Part shown: piece after piece, positions 9,632 through 18,751 of the stretch
How positions within the stretch are numbered: the stretch's first letter is position 1
Layout of the letters: each line of letters begins with the position of its first letter
From: Boseongicola sp.
GTDB lineage: Bacteria; Pseudomonadota; Alphaproteobacteria; Rhodobacterales; Rhodobacteraceae
Length of the DNA stretch: 64,000 nucleotides
Assembly (NCBI GenBank): GCA_014075275.1
Contig: CP046179.1
Coordinates: forward strand, 2,985,932-3,049,931
Reading direction: 5' to 3'
Notes under the pieces: model-generated
What the model was told of the DNA's origin: nothing
Seen by the model: only the letters and a program-made list of their open reading frames with translations
Databases searched by the model: none
Made by a program: the position numbers and the translations under genes

Positions 9632-10605
9632 TGAGGATCGACTGCCTTCAATACGCGAATTGGTCTGAAAAGATCTTCCGACAAATGCGGGAAGGCGGTG
9701 TCGACGCTGTTCATGTGACGATTGCCTATCACGAAACGTTTCGAGAAACGGTATTGAACTTTGAGCAGTGGAACCGTTGGTTTGAGCAGCATTCCGACCT
9801 GATCGTGAAGGGTCACACTGCCAAAGACATTGATCTGGCCCGCGAAACGGGGCGTACTGCAATCTTCTTTGGATTTCAGAACCCAAGCCCAATTGAAGAT
9901 GACATTGGGCTGGTCGAGATTGTCCACACTCTGGGCGCGCGTTTCATGCAGCTAACCTATAACAACCAGTCACTTCTGGCGACGGGGTGTTATGAGACCG
10001 AAGATTGCGGTGTTACCCGCATGGGGCGTCAGGTTATCCGCGAAATGAATCGCGTTGGACTTGTTGTGGACATGAGTCATTCGGCCGACCGTTCGACGAT
10101 TGAGGCCGCAGAAATTTCAGAACGACCAATCGCCATCACTCACGCGAACCCTTTTGATTGGTCGCCAGCACTTCGTAACAAGAAGGAGGGTGTTATTCGC
10201 GCCGTGACAGACAACGGCGGTATGTTTGGGTTTTCGCTTTACCCGCATCATTTGAGGGGCAAATCAGGATGCACGCTTCAGTCTTTTTGTGAGATGATCG
10301 CGCGCACCGCTGACCAATTTGGAACTGATAAATTTGGGATTGGTTCGGATCTTTGTCAGGATCAACCCGACAGTATTGTTGAATGGATGCGGGTGGGTCG
10401 CTGGACCAAGGAAATCGACTACGGGGAAGGTTCGGCATCGGCGCCGGGATTCCCGCCTATGCCAAGTTGGTTCCGCGATAATCGGGATTTCGCAAACATA
10501 GAAACAGGTCTCGGTGACGTTGGGATGAGCGACGACGAGATCAAAGGCATCATGGGCGGCAATTGGTATCGCTTTTTTGCCGAGAATTTTGGACCGGCTG
10601 GGTGA
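9631..10605 (+). CDS. M19 membrane dipeptidase-like protein with degraded metal site
   Basis: TIM-barrel protein of the renal/membrane dipeptidase (M19) family, 324 residues. Retained family marks are VDMSHSADRS, THANP and GSDL, corresponding to the two distal histidines and the late aspartate. The N-terminal HxD metal motif is replaced: after ID come CLQY where the family has GHND. The bridging glutamate (GVEGG in the family) appears as FGFQN, that is Gln. A normal binuclear zinc site therefore seems unlikely, and the substrate is probably not an ordinary dipeptide. It is translationally coupled to the aldehyde dehydrogenase gene (TGATG). Confidence 0.85.
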   Translation: MRIDCLQYANWSEKIFRQMREGGVDAVHVTIAYHETFRETVLNFEQWNRWFEQHSDLIVKGHTAKDIDLARETGRTAIFFGFQNPSPIEDDIGLVEIVHTLGARFMQLTYNNQSLLATGCYETEDCGVTRMGRQVIREMNRVGLVVDMSHSADRSTIEAAEISERPIAITHANPFDWSPALRNKKEGVIRAVTDNGGMFGFSLYPHHLRGKSGCTLQSFCEMIARTADQFGTDKFGIGSDLCQDQPDSIVEWMRVGRWTKEIDYGEGSASAPGFPPMPSWFRDNRDFANIETGLGDVGMSDDEIKGIMGGNWYRFFAENFGPAG

Positions 10606-10649
10606 CGACCGGGGCAGGCAATATCCAGCGTCGGCCGCCGGAGGTGGTG

Positions 10650-12290
10650 ATGCGCCTGAAGCGATTGGGATCGCTTCATCAGTGTCGGCTGAGTTTTATG
10701 CGAGTGCTGACCAGACGAATGGCGCGCGAGAAGTGGGATTTTACGCGTCCGGTTTTTGACATTGATGCCAATGGTGTTGGTCACGCGATATACTCGGTTA
10801 AGGGTCTCGAACGCACATATTCATTGGTTGCATTTGCGCATGATTTGCCCGCCGATCAGAGATCGGATCGTGTGATTGCAGAAGCCTGGGATGCGACTTT
10901 TACTCTGTATGATGGCGTTCCCAGTGCGGAAGATATCGAGCGGCTGAAACAGAACGTTCCCCTGCAAGAAGCGGGGCGCATCCAGGCATCTGAATTGTCA
11001 TTGTCGCGGGCCAATCGATCTGTTCGTCTTTGGGCCCATGTAGTCGAGGCACTGGCTGGTGGGCGACAACCCGACCGAGATCAGATCGAAGCTGTTGGAT
11101 ATCTGATGCGAACTACGGCCGTTTATGGTTCGGGAAAATTTGGTGCGGCAGATCGCGAAACGATTGCAGACCGTCCAGAGCTTTCGGCTCCGTTTCAGGC
11201 TGAAATGCTGTCGGTTTATTTGATCCGAGTGTTTGTGCGCGACCTCGTTCAGCACATGGCGCGCGCCGTCGGGGGAGAGATGGCGGTGGAACTGGATCCT
11301 GTCATTGCGCGGCAGATAGGGATCGGAAACTCGACAGGCCTGGGGATGGCCCCTTTCATCGTTAACCATCCCGTTTTATTCAACAATTGGATCATTGCAC
11401 GGGAAGAAGCTATTGCGAGGGTGCGCTCGGTCGAGACTGCGTTGGAAGAAGAAGCCACGGAGTTTTTGGATATCCTTCGTCGGAGCGCGAAGTCAGTGCA
11501 TCTTTGGACATCTGTCCACCCTTTGCAGGTCAAAAAATTAGAGGCCTTGCGGGCGGATATCTCTTTGCTCATCGATCACCTTTCCGAAGCAGATTTGCGG
11601 TCGGATAGTCCATGGAACCGCTTGTTCCAGTGGGCTGAAACAGCTTTGTCCGAAGAGGGTCAGGAGCTATTGGCATCGTTGATGCTCGAGCCGTACGAAC
11701 ATCTGGTCGATGGTCTGTCTGATTGTATGTCGGACAGTAATGCAGATGCTTTTCGGATCGACGGTTCCATGACGATTTCCCAAGTGCAGGAGCATTTGTT
11801 GCGAGCCTTTGGTTGGGCGAAAGATATTGATTGGGCATCGCCTGAAAATTGCGAGCGAGCGTGGTATGTCTCCGAAGAAAAACTAGAGCCGCGCTTAGGC
11901 GAACGGTTTGAAGAGCCAATCGAAGATTATGAACAACCGCTTGCCCCTGCGCGCGATGCGACATCTGTTTTGGATGCCTTGGTGGATTGGGAGCCGGATG
12001 CGCCGATAGCAGAGTTCCTTCTGCGCCATCCCGAGCATCGTCATTCGGTGCGACGTGCTCAGATGAGCCGTTTTGCGCCATATGGTGAGATTCAAGATAA
12101 CACTATCAGCGCGACGGTAATGCCGATTGATATGTTGCGGGCAAAGTTATCATTTTTTGGCGCAACGCATTTTGACCCACGTTCAGATCGGTGGGTCCGA
12201 ATTTGTATGTATGCCGGTGCGCCCTATCCCGAAGACCTTTCATCGCAAAACTCAGTTCTTTGGGTTTACCCGGAGGTGTTGGTGTCGTGA
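10650..12290 (+). CDS. Uncharacterised 546-residue operon protein
   Basis: I do not recognise this family. The ATG at 10650 follows a GGAGGTG stretch (10640-10646). The product looks soluble, with no signal peptide or membrane helix, and is acidic and rich in helices. Notable segments are YGSGKFGAADR (about residue 165) and GNSTGLGMAPFIVNHP (about 225), the latter glycine-rich and followed by an FNNW aromatic patch. Neither matches a nucleotide-binding loop exactly. The last two bases of its stop are shared with the GTG start of the DUF3726 gene, so its function is almost certainly tied to this pathway. It could be an enzyme subunit or assembly partner; the sequence does not settle this. Confidence 0.8.
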   Translation: MRLKRLGSLHQCRLSFMRVLTRRMAREKWDFTRPVFDIDANGVGHAIYSVKGLERTYSLVAFAHDLPADQRSDRVIAEAWDATFTLYDGVPSAEDIERLKQNVPLQEAGRIQASELSLSRANRSVRLWAHVVEALAGGRQPDRDQIEAVGYLMRTTAVYGSGKFGAADRETIADRPELSAPFQAEMLSVYLIRVFVRDLVQHMARAVGGEMAVELDPVIARQIGIGNSTGLGMAPFIVNHPVLFNNWIIAREEAIARVRSVETALEEEATEFLDILRRSAKSVHLWTSVHPLQVKKLEALRADISLLIDHLSEADLRSDSPWNRLFQWAETALSEEGQELLASLMLEPYEHLVDGLSDCMSDSNADAFRIDGSMTISQVQEHLLRAFGWAKDIDWASPENCERAWYVSEEKLEPRLGERFEEPIEDYEQPLAPARDATSVLDALVDWEPDAPIAEFLLRHPEHRHSVRRAQMSRFAPYGEIQDNTISATVMPIDMLRAKLSFFGATHFDPRSDRWVRICMYAGAPYPEDLSSQNSVLWVYPEVLVS

Positions 12291-12919
12291 CCTATTCCTT
12301 GAATGAGATACAAACCACTTCAAAGAAAGCGACGAGGGGCGCTGGATATTCCTGGGGATTGGCCGAAGAAGCCGGATTTGCCGTGCGCTGGCTATGTAAC
12401 CAGGGCATGGACGGATGTGCGGCACTGGCTCGGACACTGACCCAGTTCGACGGAGCGGATTTCATGGATATTTCACCGAACGTGCAGGGTGAACAATGGA
12501 GTGCCAAAGGGGATGTTCTTTGTCCGTTGATTGCCGGTGCAGTCCTGTCCGATCATGCAAATAAGTTGAGGGCTCAGGCGGTCAATGTGGGACCGGTTCT
12601 GGAGCCAAGCTTGCTTATTCCGTTTGCGGCGCTTTGCGCCAGAGCGCTTCAAGGGGTTGTGACTGTCGAATTTCCTGGTGGCGTTGCCATTTTGGACGGA
12701 AACAACCTGAGCTATTCCGGTCATGCCGGTTCTGCGACTGAGATTGTCGTGATTAGACTAGGAGGAGAGCTTGGGACGCCCAATGCTGCCGTCAGCAGGG
12801 GCAATCCGGAGTCATCAGCCTGGGACGCTTTAAACAAATTTGCACAACGGACCTATGCGCCCGCGACAGAAGAGAGTCGCATGAAGGGAGCGGGGGCCGA
12901 GCTGCCGATTGTTGGTTGA
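12287..12919 (+). CDS. DUF3726 domain protein
   Basis: Matches from memory the DUF3726 family by its N-terminus (SLNEIQTTSKKATRGAGYSW, then GLAEEAG). The function is unknown. It is 210 residues, soluble, without signal peptide. The GTG at 12287 overlaps the preceding stop (GTGA) and follows a GGAGGTG site at 12272-12278, so this start is well supported. Members often neighbour oxidoreductase genes in alphaproteobacteria, as recalled. Here it lies between the unknown 546-residue protein and an Ldh_2 oxidoreductase, implying a supporting role in the same catabolic route. Confidence 0.8.
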   Translation: MTYSLNEIQTTSKKATRGAGYSWGLAEEAGFAVRWLCNQGMDGCAALARTLTQFDGADFMDISPNVQGEQWSAKGDVLCPLIAGAVLSDHANKLRAQAVNVGPVLEPSLLIPFAALCARALQGVVTVEFPGGVAILDGNNLSYSGHAGSATEIVVIRLGGELGTPNAAVSRGNPESSAWDALNKFAQRTYAPATEESRMKGAGAELPIVG

Positions 12920-12932
12920 AGGGGACTCATTG

Positions 12933-13943
12933 ATGGACACTGAGGTTTTGAATTTGCGCGAGATCGAAGATATCGCGTTTTCTGCTTTGATCGCGGCAGG
13001 TACGACGAGCGAGAACGCTCGGCCACTGGCGGTGGCAACAGCCGCTACCGAGGCCGATGGAGTTTCAAGTCATGGACTGGCTTACATTCCGATCTACTGT
13101 GACCACGTTCAGTGTGGAAAGGTTGATGGCAAAGCGTCGCCGGTCTTGACGCAACCACGCTCCTCGATGTTGAGCGTTGATGCGGCGACAGGGTTCGCAC
13201 ATTCCGCGATTGATATCGGTTTTGAGCGCCTTATCCCGCTTGCGAAAGAGCAAGGTGTTGCGGCGCTTGCGATTCACAACAGCTATAATTGCGGAGTTTT
13301 GGGTTATCACACCGGCCGACTAGCCCGTGCAGGACTTTTGGGCATTGGTTTCACCAACGCCCCGGCTTCGATCGCACCATCAGGTGGGTTCAAGCCAGTG
13401 GTCGGCACAAATCCATTCTCGATAGCAGTGCCGGGCGAAGACGGAGAGCCGGCGATTCATATCGACCAAAGCGCAAGCACGATCGCCAAAAGTGAAGTTA
13501 TGAAGCATGCGCGGGAAGCGAAGCCGATTCCAGTCGGGTGGGCACTGGATGCCGACGGAAACCCGACAACTGATCCCGAGGTTGGTCTGAAGGGCTCAAT
13601 GGCACCATCGGGCGGATACAAAGGTGTTGGTGTAGCTCTTTTGGTTGAGATTATGGCGGCTGCTTTGGCTGGTGGCCAATTGGGGATCCATGCTTCGCCC
13701 TTCTCAGGACAAGTGGGTGGTCCGCCTCGAACTGGTCAATTATTTGTCGCGTTCGATGCTGGCGTGTCAGCCACGGGCACGTTTAATGCTCGGATCAAAG
13801 ATTTGATTACGGCGATTAGTTCGCAGGAGGGCGCGCATCTGCCGGGTGACGGGCGTAGAAGTAAACGCTTGGATGCGAAAAGAAATGGCGTCAGCGTAAA
13901 CGTCGCGACATTGGAGAAAATTCGAGCTATCATAGGCACTTAA
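12933..13943 (+). CDS. Ldh_2 (malate/L-lactate dehydrogenase-type) NAD(P)-dependent oxidoreductase
   Basis: Member of the Ldh_2 family, which includes malate/lactate dehydrogenases, ureidoglycolate dehydrogenase and the cyclic-imine reductases for piperideine- and pyrroline-2-carboxylate. The family signature SSHGLAYIPIYCDH is near residue 40. Glycine-rich cofactor segments (APSGGFKPVVGTNPFSIA; GSMAPSGGYKGVG) are intact. The 336-residue length is typical. ATG at 12933 with AAGGGG just upstream. With the aldehyde dehydrogenase and the BCCT transporter it suggests breakdown of a cyclic or N-substituted amino acid, but the substrate is not determined by sequence. Confidence 0.9.
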   Translation: MDTEVLNLREIEDIAFSALIAAGTTSENARPLAVATAATEADGVSSHGLAYIPIYCDHVQCGKVDGKASPVLTQPRSSMLSVDAATGFAHSAIDIGFERLIPLAKEQGVAALAIHNSYNCGVLGYHTGRLARAGLLGIGFTNAPASIAPSGGFKPVVGTNPFSIAVPGEDGEPAIHIDQSASTIAKSEVMKHAREAKPIPVGWALDADGNPTTDPEVGLKGSMAPSGGYKGVGVALLVEIMAAALAGGQLGIHASPFSGQVGGPPRTGQLFVAFDAGVSATGTFNARIKDLITAISSQEGAHLPGDGRRSKRLDAKRNGVSVNVATLEKIRAIIGT

Positions 13944-14052
13944 GGGAAGGTCAGTAAGTTTGCTGACGCAAAATGAACAGAATTGAACGAGTGCAAACCG
14001 GACCGGAGAAGTTTGGAGCGCGTTCTGGCTTCACGACACAAGGGAGATAGTC

Positions 14053-15885
14053 ATGTCTATAAAGCCGCCGTTTACCGAGCTGGAGATCAATAGATCTAAG
14101 CAAGGTTTCTACGAGGGACACAGCGTTGAAATTGCGCTGATAAGTAAGGCCATCATGGTCGGATTGGTGCTATGGGCACTGGTCTTTCCTGCAAACGCCA
14201 ATGGCGTTCTGGGAAGTCTGAATGGACGAATTCTGGAAAGCTTCAATAGCTTTTACATCATCATTGTCGGTCTATTTGCATTCTTCTTGATCGTCATCGC
14301 GCTGCTTCCGCAGACCGGTAAGAAAGTGATGGGACGTCCTGGTGAGGGAACAGAGTTTTCAAACTTCTCATGGTTCTCCATGATGTTTGGCGCGGGTCTG
14401 GGTGTTGGGCTGATGGTTTTCGCAACCGCTGAACCACTTGGTCTTTGGGGTTCAAACCCTGTGACCGTAGCTGGAGACGTTGTGCCAAACTCAGAAGAAG
14501 CACTGCAGTCCGCGTATCGTTACACGTTCGCGCACTACGGCTTCCACGCATGGTCGATCTATGTGGTTACAGGACTTTCGCTGGCTTACTATGCATATAC
14601 GCGGGACATGCCACTGACTATTCGGACCGCGTTGACCCCACTTTTTGGGCGTCTGATGAACGGCTTCTTAGGCCATGTCGTTGACATCCTCGGTGTGGTT
14701 GCCACCATTCTAGGTGTGTCGGTAACCATCGGTTTTGGCGTCTCGCAGTTCATTGACGGGCTTTATGCGATCACCGGGATGGAATGGATGATGAACATGT
14801 CGGGCGACGCCCCGGCACCTGGCACAGTCGGCCTTGTCGCTGGTTTGCTGGTGATCATGGGTCTGTCGATCATTTCAGCGGTTTCGGGTGTTGGTCGAGG
14901 TGTTAAGTATCTGTCCAACTTGAACCTAGTTCTGTCTCTGATCTTGCTGTTCACATTTGTTGTTTTCGGGTCCTTCCTGTTTGCAATGACGACATATGCA
15001 ACAGCTCTGGTTGACTACCTTCTGAACTTCATCTCGTTGAGCTTTGGCGCATACGGCCCACTTTCTGCTGACGAGTTCAATGCTGCGCTTCCAGCCGAAG
15101 CGGCACCCTTTGCGGATGCTCTCCGCGGTGGTGCCACGAACGCGTGGGGCTCATTTGATGGGTTCCGTTCTGGGCTCGAAGGCGAAGCAGCCAACTTGTC
15201 CGAAGAAGTGTTGCAAGCTGCTTATGCAGCAGGTGAGCAAGGGCGTCAGTTCGGATGGCAGGCTGGTTGGACAACCTTCTACTGGGCATGGTGGATCGCG
15301 TTCTCGCCATTCGTTGGTTTGTTCCTTGCGCGCATTTCGCGCGGACGGACAGTTCGTGAGTTCATCCTGGGCTGCGTCTTTGCGCCTGCGCTGGTTTGCT
15401 TTGCATGGATGACCATTCTTGGCGGCACAGCGATTGATCTGGAACTGACCGGCGGCGCTGATGGTGTCATCATCGGTGCATCCAATACGGCGAAACTGTT
15501 CGTCACTTTGGGTGAGATGATTTCCGGCGGACTGTTGTCGGCAATCACCATCATGTCAGTTGTTCTGATCATGACATTCCTGGTGACATCTGCAGACTCC
15601 GGTATCCTGGTTATGAATACCATTATGTCTGGTGGTGATCAGGAAGTTGGCAACAAGCACAAGATCGTTTGGGGCCTGATCCTGACAGCTGTTATCGGAA
15701 CTTTGCTCATTGCCGGTAAATCTGGCGGAGCCGACCCGATGGTTGCGCTGCGCAACGCGATGATCATCGGCGCGCTACCGTTCACGATGGTTATGGGTCT
15801 GATGTGTGTCGCATTGGGCAAGGCCATGTATCGCGATGGTTTGCGGTCAGGTTCTGGCGAGGCCGGCGCTGAGCCAGCGGAATAA
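14053..15885 (+). CDS. BCCT family betaine/quaternary-amine-type transporter
   Basis: Secondary transporter of the betaine-choline-carnitine family, 610 residues with about 12 hydrophobic helices. The glycine motif FGAGLGVGLMVFATAEP and the signature FYWAWWIAFSPFVGLFLARI are clear. In BetP the matching tryptophans form the aromatic box for a quaternary ammonium group; here the last box position is Phe rather than Trp. A hydrophilic insertion at about 345-395 (Ala/Glu rich) is unusually long. ATG at 14053 with AGGGAGA upstream. It follows the catabolic operon after 109 bases and probably imports the operon's substrate. Confidence 0.93.
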   Translation: MSIKPPFTELEINRSKQGFYEGHSVEIALISKAIMVGLVLWALVFPANANGVLGSLNGRILESFNSFYIIIVGLFAFFLIVIALLPQTGKKVMGRPGEGTEFSNFSWFSMMFGAGLGVGLMVFATAEPLGLWGSNPVTVAGDVVPNSEEALQSAYRYTFAHYGFHAWSIYVVTGLSLAYYAYTRDMPLTIRTALTPLFGRLMNGFLGHVVDILGVVATILGVSVTIGFGVSQFIDGLYAITGMEWMMNMSGDAPAPGTVGLVAGLLVIMGLSIISAVSGVGRGVKYLSNLNLVLSLILLFTFVVFGSFLFAMTTYATALVDYLLNFISLSFGAYGPLSADEFNAALPAEAAPFADALRGGATNAWGSFDGFRSGLEGEAANLSEEVLQAAYAAGEQGRQFGWQAGWTTFYWAWWIAFSPFVGLFLARISRGRTVREFILGCVFAPALVCFAWMTILGGTAIDLELTGGADGVIIGASNTAKLFVTLGEMISGGLLSAITIMSVVLIMTFLVTSADSGILVMNTIMSGGDQEVGNKHKIVWGLILTAVIGTLLIAGKSGGADPMVALRNAMIIGALPFTMVMGLMCVALGKAMYRDGLRSGSGEAGAEPAE

Positions 15886-15893
15886 GCTAACCT

Positions 15894-15917
15894 GTCGGGC
15901 GGATTAATCCGCCCGAC
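15894..15917. terminator. Perfect palindrome after the BCCT gene
   Basis: A 24-base perfect inverted repeat with arms GTCGGGCGGATT and AATCCGCCCGAC begins 8 bases after the BCCT stop. There is no T run after it on the plus strand. It can act as a transcript 3'-end hairpin or a bidirectional terminator with the convergent ccoS gene. A protein-binding site is the alternative. Confidence 0.5.
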
Positions 15918-15995
15918 ATCTTCGCCCGAAGCGAAACCTTGGCCGGGCCGTTACCACACCCCAAATCGAAAGATTTTGAGACAGCAGGTTTAACC

Positions 15996-16190
15996 TTAGA
16001 CCTTGTGGTTTTTGTCACTCTGAGAAGTGTAATTGCCTGAATGCACGGACGGTTTCATATCCATTAGGATACGCTCGGCAATTCCGGCGAGGTCCTCATA
16101 TTGCTTAGTTTTGAGGCTCCATATGAAAGCCAAAAGGCCCAGCAGGCCTAGTCCCAAGGAAACCGGCATCAGGAACACCAGAACATTCAT
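15996..16190 (-). CDS. ccoS: cbb3-type cytochrome oxidase assembly protein CcoS
   Basis: Small single-helix membrane protein (64 residues) needed to insert heme and copper cofactors into the cbb3 oxidase. The hydrophobic segment at residues 2-24 followed by WSLKTKQYEDLAG is the family pattern. Its ATG overlaps the end of the ccoI reading frame (ATGA), as usual in ccoGHIS operons. The frame is intact, although expression may suffer from polarity because upstream ccoI is interrupted. Confidence 0.92.
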   Translation of the reverse strand: MNVLVFLMPVSLGLGLLGLLAFIWSLKTKQYEDLAGIAERILMDMKPSVHSGNYTSQSDKNHKV

Positions 16191-18305
16191 TTCGCACCAA
16201 GGTTCAAGCGCATGGCGTTTGCCAGCACTGTGAGGGATGACGTCGACATGGCCAATGCCGCGAGCAATGGTGTAGCGTATCCAAGGACAGCAATTGGGAT
16301 GGCCACCGCATTATAAGCGATCGCTATTCTGAAATTCTGTTTTGATAGCTTCACAGTTTTTCGGGCGATTTCGAAAACCTCCGGGATCAAGGCCAGTGAC
16401 CGACCAATCATTATGACATCCGCTGCGCTGCGGGCCGCATCAAGTGCTGCTCCGGGTGCAATCGAAGCATGAGCGCGAGCTAAGGCAGCTGTGTCATTCA
16501 ATCCATCACCTACCATGCATGGTGCTTGGTTCTGGTCGCTCAGTTCGGCGATACGCTGTTGTTTACTTTCGGGTGAGACGCTGCTCATCCAATTTTCAAA
16601 TCCCAGTTTCAGAGCCAGAGATTTGGTCTTTTTCCGACGGTCGCCGGAAAGCAATTCTGTACTTAGGTTTTTATTCGCCAGGTCCTGGACCAAATTCTCA
16701 GACCCGGGGAGCAATGCTTCCTAGTATGTGAGTTCCTTAACATGTGATCCGGACTTCAGTAAAAACCCGATCGATGGCTCACCGACCAAATGTCCGCTTC
16801 CAAGGGCCACGTCGCTGCCCATGTATTTTGCTGTGATCCCTTGCCCCGGAACCTCCCTAATCTGATCCAATGTCACCGGCATGATATTGGAAAGGTATGA
16901 ATCAAGGGCCCTGGACACTGGATGCGACGAGGCTTGAGCCAATGCCTTGGCGATGGCCTGTTCGTTTGCATCGAGCTGATTGAGTTCAAAATTGAATCCC
17001 GGTTTTGTCGAAAACGATTGTTGTGGCCTCGGCCAGGCGTTCAAGTGCGGATCCGGATTTTACCAGAAATCCCATGCGGTAGAGTTTGCTGATGGCGGCC
17101 GTGGAGACTGCAGGAACCGCCAATCCCAAAGCGCAGGGGCATGTAATGATTAACACCGCTATTGCGGTATTGAGAGACTGTCGGAAGTCGCCGGTCAGCA
17201 CCCACCAACCCAGAAACGTCATCGCAGCCAGCAGATGCACAGCTGGCGCGTAAATCCGGGCGGCGCGGTCGGCCAACGTTGTGTAGCTGTTCCGAGCATT
17301 CTCGGCGGTTTCAACTAGTGACGCAATTTTGTGCAATCGAGTATTCTGACCAACGGCTGATACCCGTATTTCAAATGGAGCTCCCAGGTTGATCTCACCG
17401 GCATTCAGTGACGCCCCGGCAATATGGTCAACGGGATCGCTTTCGCCGGTCAGGAACGACCTGTCAGTTACTGCAAAGTTGCCCGCCAAGGCGCCATCAG
17501 CTGGTACGCGCACACCGGTTGGAACGACAACGACATCACCAATACTAAGCTGATCGCTTCGAATGTTTTCGTAGCCGGAACTGGTTTTTCGGCGTGCTGT
17601 ATGGACTTCTAGTGCGGCCAGTTCTTTGGCAGCGGAATGGGCTGCGGATTTGGTGTGGTGCTCGAGATACCGGCCGATCAGCAAAAAGAAGGTGAGGGAA
17701 AGCGCTGCGTCAAAATACGCATGGTCGCCGCCGTGAAGCGCTTCGTAAAGGGACATTCCCCCTGCCAGAACTATGGCGAGCGAAATTGGGACGTCCATAT
17801 TTAAGCGCCCGTGCCGGAGCGCGTTCAGAGCATTCCGAAAGAATGGCTGCGCAGCGTATAAAACTGCCGGGAGCGCAATCATCGCCGATACTAGGTGAAA
17901 TAGATCACGTGTTGCCCCTGTCGCTCCGGACCATACGGCGACTGACAAGAGCATGACATTCATCATTGCGAAGCCAGAGACGCCCATTCGCATGAGGAGG
18001 TCACGACCGACAGTGTCAGATTGATTTCCAAGTGCGCCGCTGTCTAGTGGATGAGCGTCATAGCCAATGTCGGCCAACGCCTTTGTCAGTGCGTCTGTCG
18101 GCAGTTCAGTCGCGACACTGATGCGCTTTAATGACAAATTCACTCGCGCGTCGCGCACGCCTGCCATTTTTGTCAATCTGTCTTCGATTGCAGCGATACA
18201 AGCTCCGCACTTGATGCCAGGTACTGAAAGCTGAACGTCGACTGGGACTGCCGCCAATTCCTGCGCCATTGGTGTTGTTGTGCAAGCAGGACAGGCAGAC
18301 GTCAT
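16187..18305 (-). pseudogene. ccoI: Copper-transporting P-type ATPase CcoI/FixI, broken by a deletion and an in-frame stop
   Basis: CcoI supplies copper to the cbb3 oxidase. The N-terminal part (18305 to 16986) is intact: CPAC motif, heavy-metal domain GIKCGAC, TGES, transmembrane CPC (ITCPCALG) and VFDKTG with Asp433. Right after DKTG, near 16997, the expected TLT is missing and the frame shifts into IQF-stop. The correct sequence resumes in another frame, with the HP motif SSHPVSRAL. A TAG at 16721-16723 then interrupts that frame, which continues in phase with LLPGSENL, GDGLND and the last helices. Neither lesion looks like programmed recoding, since the catalytic TLT is absent in every frame. 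Confidence 0.88.
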
Positions 18306-18751
18306 CCCAATACCTCGACGATGATGCGCTGCTGAAACAGCGTTCCATCAGCCGCGCGCGCCCTGATACGAAGGTTCCAGTTTCCGGCCCCTGCGTTAAC
18401 CGGGGCGCTGAAAACGTGACCATCAAAGGCAAATTCCGGCAACTGGTCTTGGATGACAGATGTTGCGCGGCCAAATATTGCGTTTTCGATACTTGGTTCG
18501 ACTTTGATGCCATCTTGGTCAAACGAAAGCACCAGCTCGCCGTCAAAAACGTGTGCGGATACGGTCCAGTTCAATGCATTCTGGGCGGCGCGGTCAGCCT
18601 CAAACGACTGGCTTGCAACGTATGAGTTTTTGACCTCTAGCCCTGGGAATGTGCGCACAGCATTAAACGCGAGGGTCAAGTTCACCGCAATGATTGTGCC
18701 AAAGCCCAGGACGAACAATCCAAATATGTGCCAGCCAGTAATCGGTTTCAT
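18302..18751 (-). CDS. ccoH: FixH/CcoH family cbb3 oxidase assembly protein
   Basis: Membrane-anchored protein needed for stable cbb3 oxidase assembly. It is 149 residues, with a single N-terminal helix (IFGLFVLGFGTIIAVNLTLA) followed by a periplasmic domain, the FixH layout. The segment FPGLEVKNSYVASQSFEAD is family-like. Its start overlaps the end of ccoG and its stop overlaps the ccoI start, indicating translational coupling within ccoGHIS. Confidence 0.9.
   Translation of the reverse strand: MKPITGWHIFGLFVLGFGTIIAVNLTLAFNAVRTFPGLEVKNSYVASQSFEADRAAQNALNWTVSAHVFDGELVLSFDQDGIKVEPSIENAIFGRATSVIQDQLPEFAFDGHVFSAPVNAGAGNWNLRIRARAADGTLFQQRIIVEVLG

Noticed and set aside
10563-10649. Upstream extension of the 546-residue protein
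   Set aside because: It overlaps the end of the M19 gene and lacks a ribosome-binding site; ATG 10650 has GGAGGTG.
16980-17044. Programmed frameshift to make full-length CcoI
   Set aside because: No slippery heptamer is seen at the break, the TLT residues are missing in every frame, and a separate in-frame TAG lies downstream.
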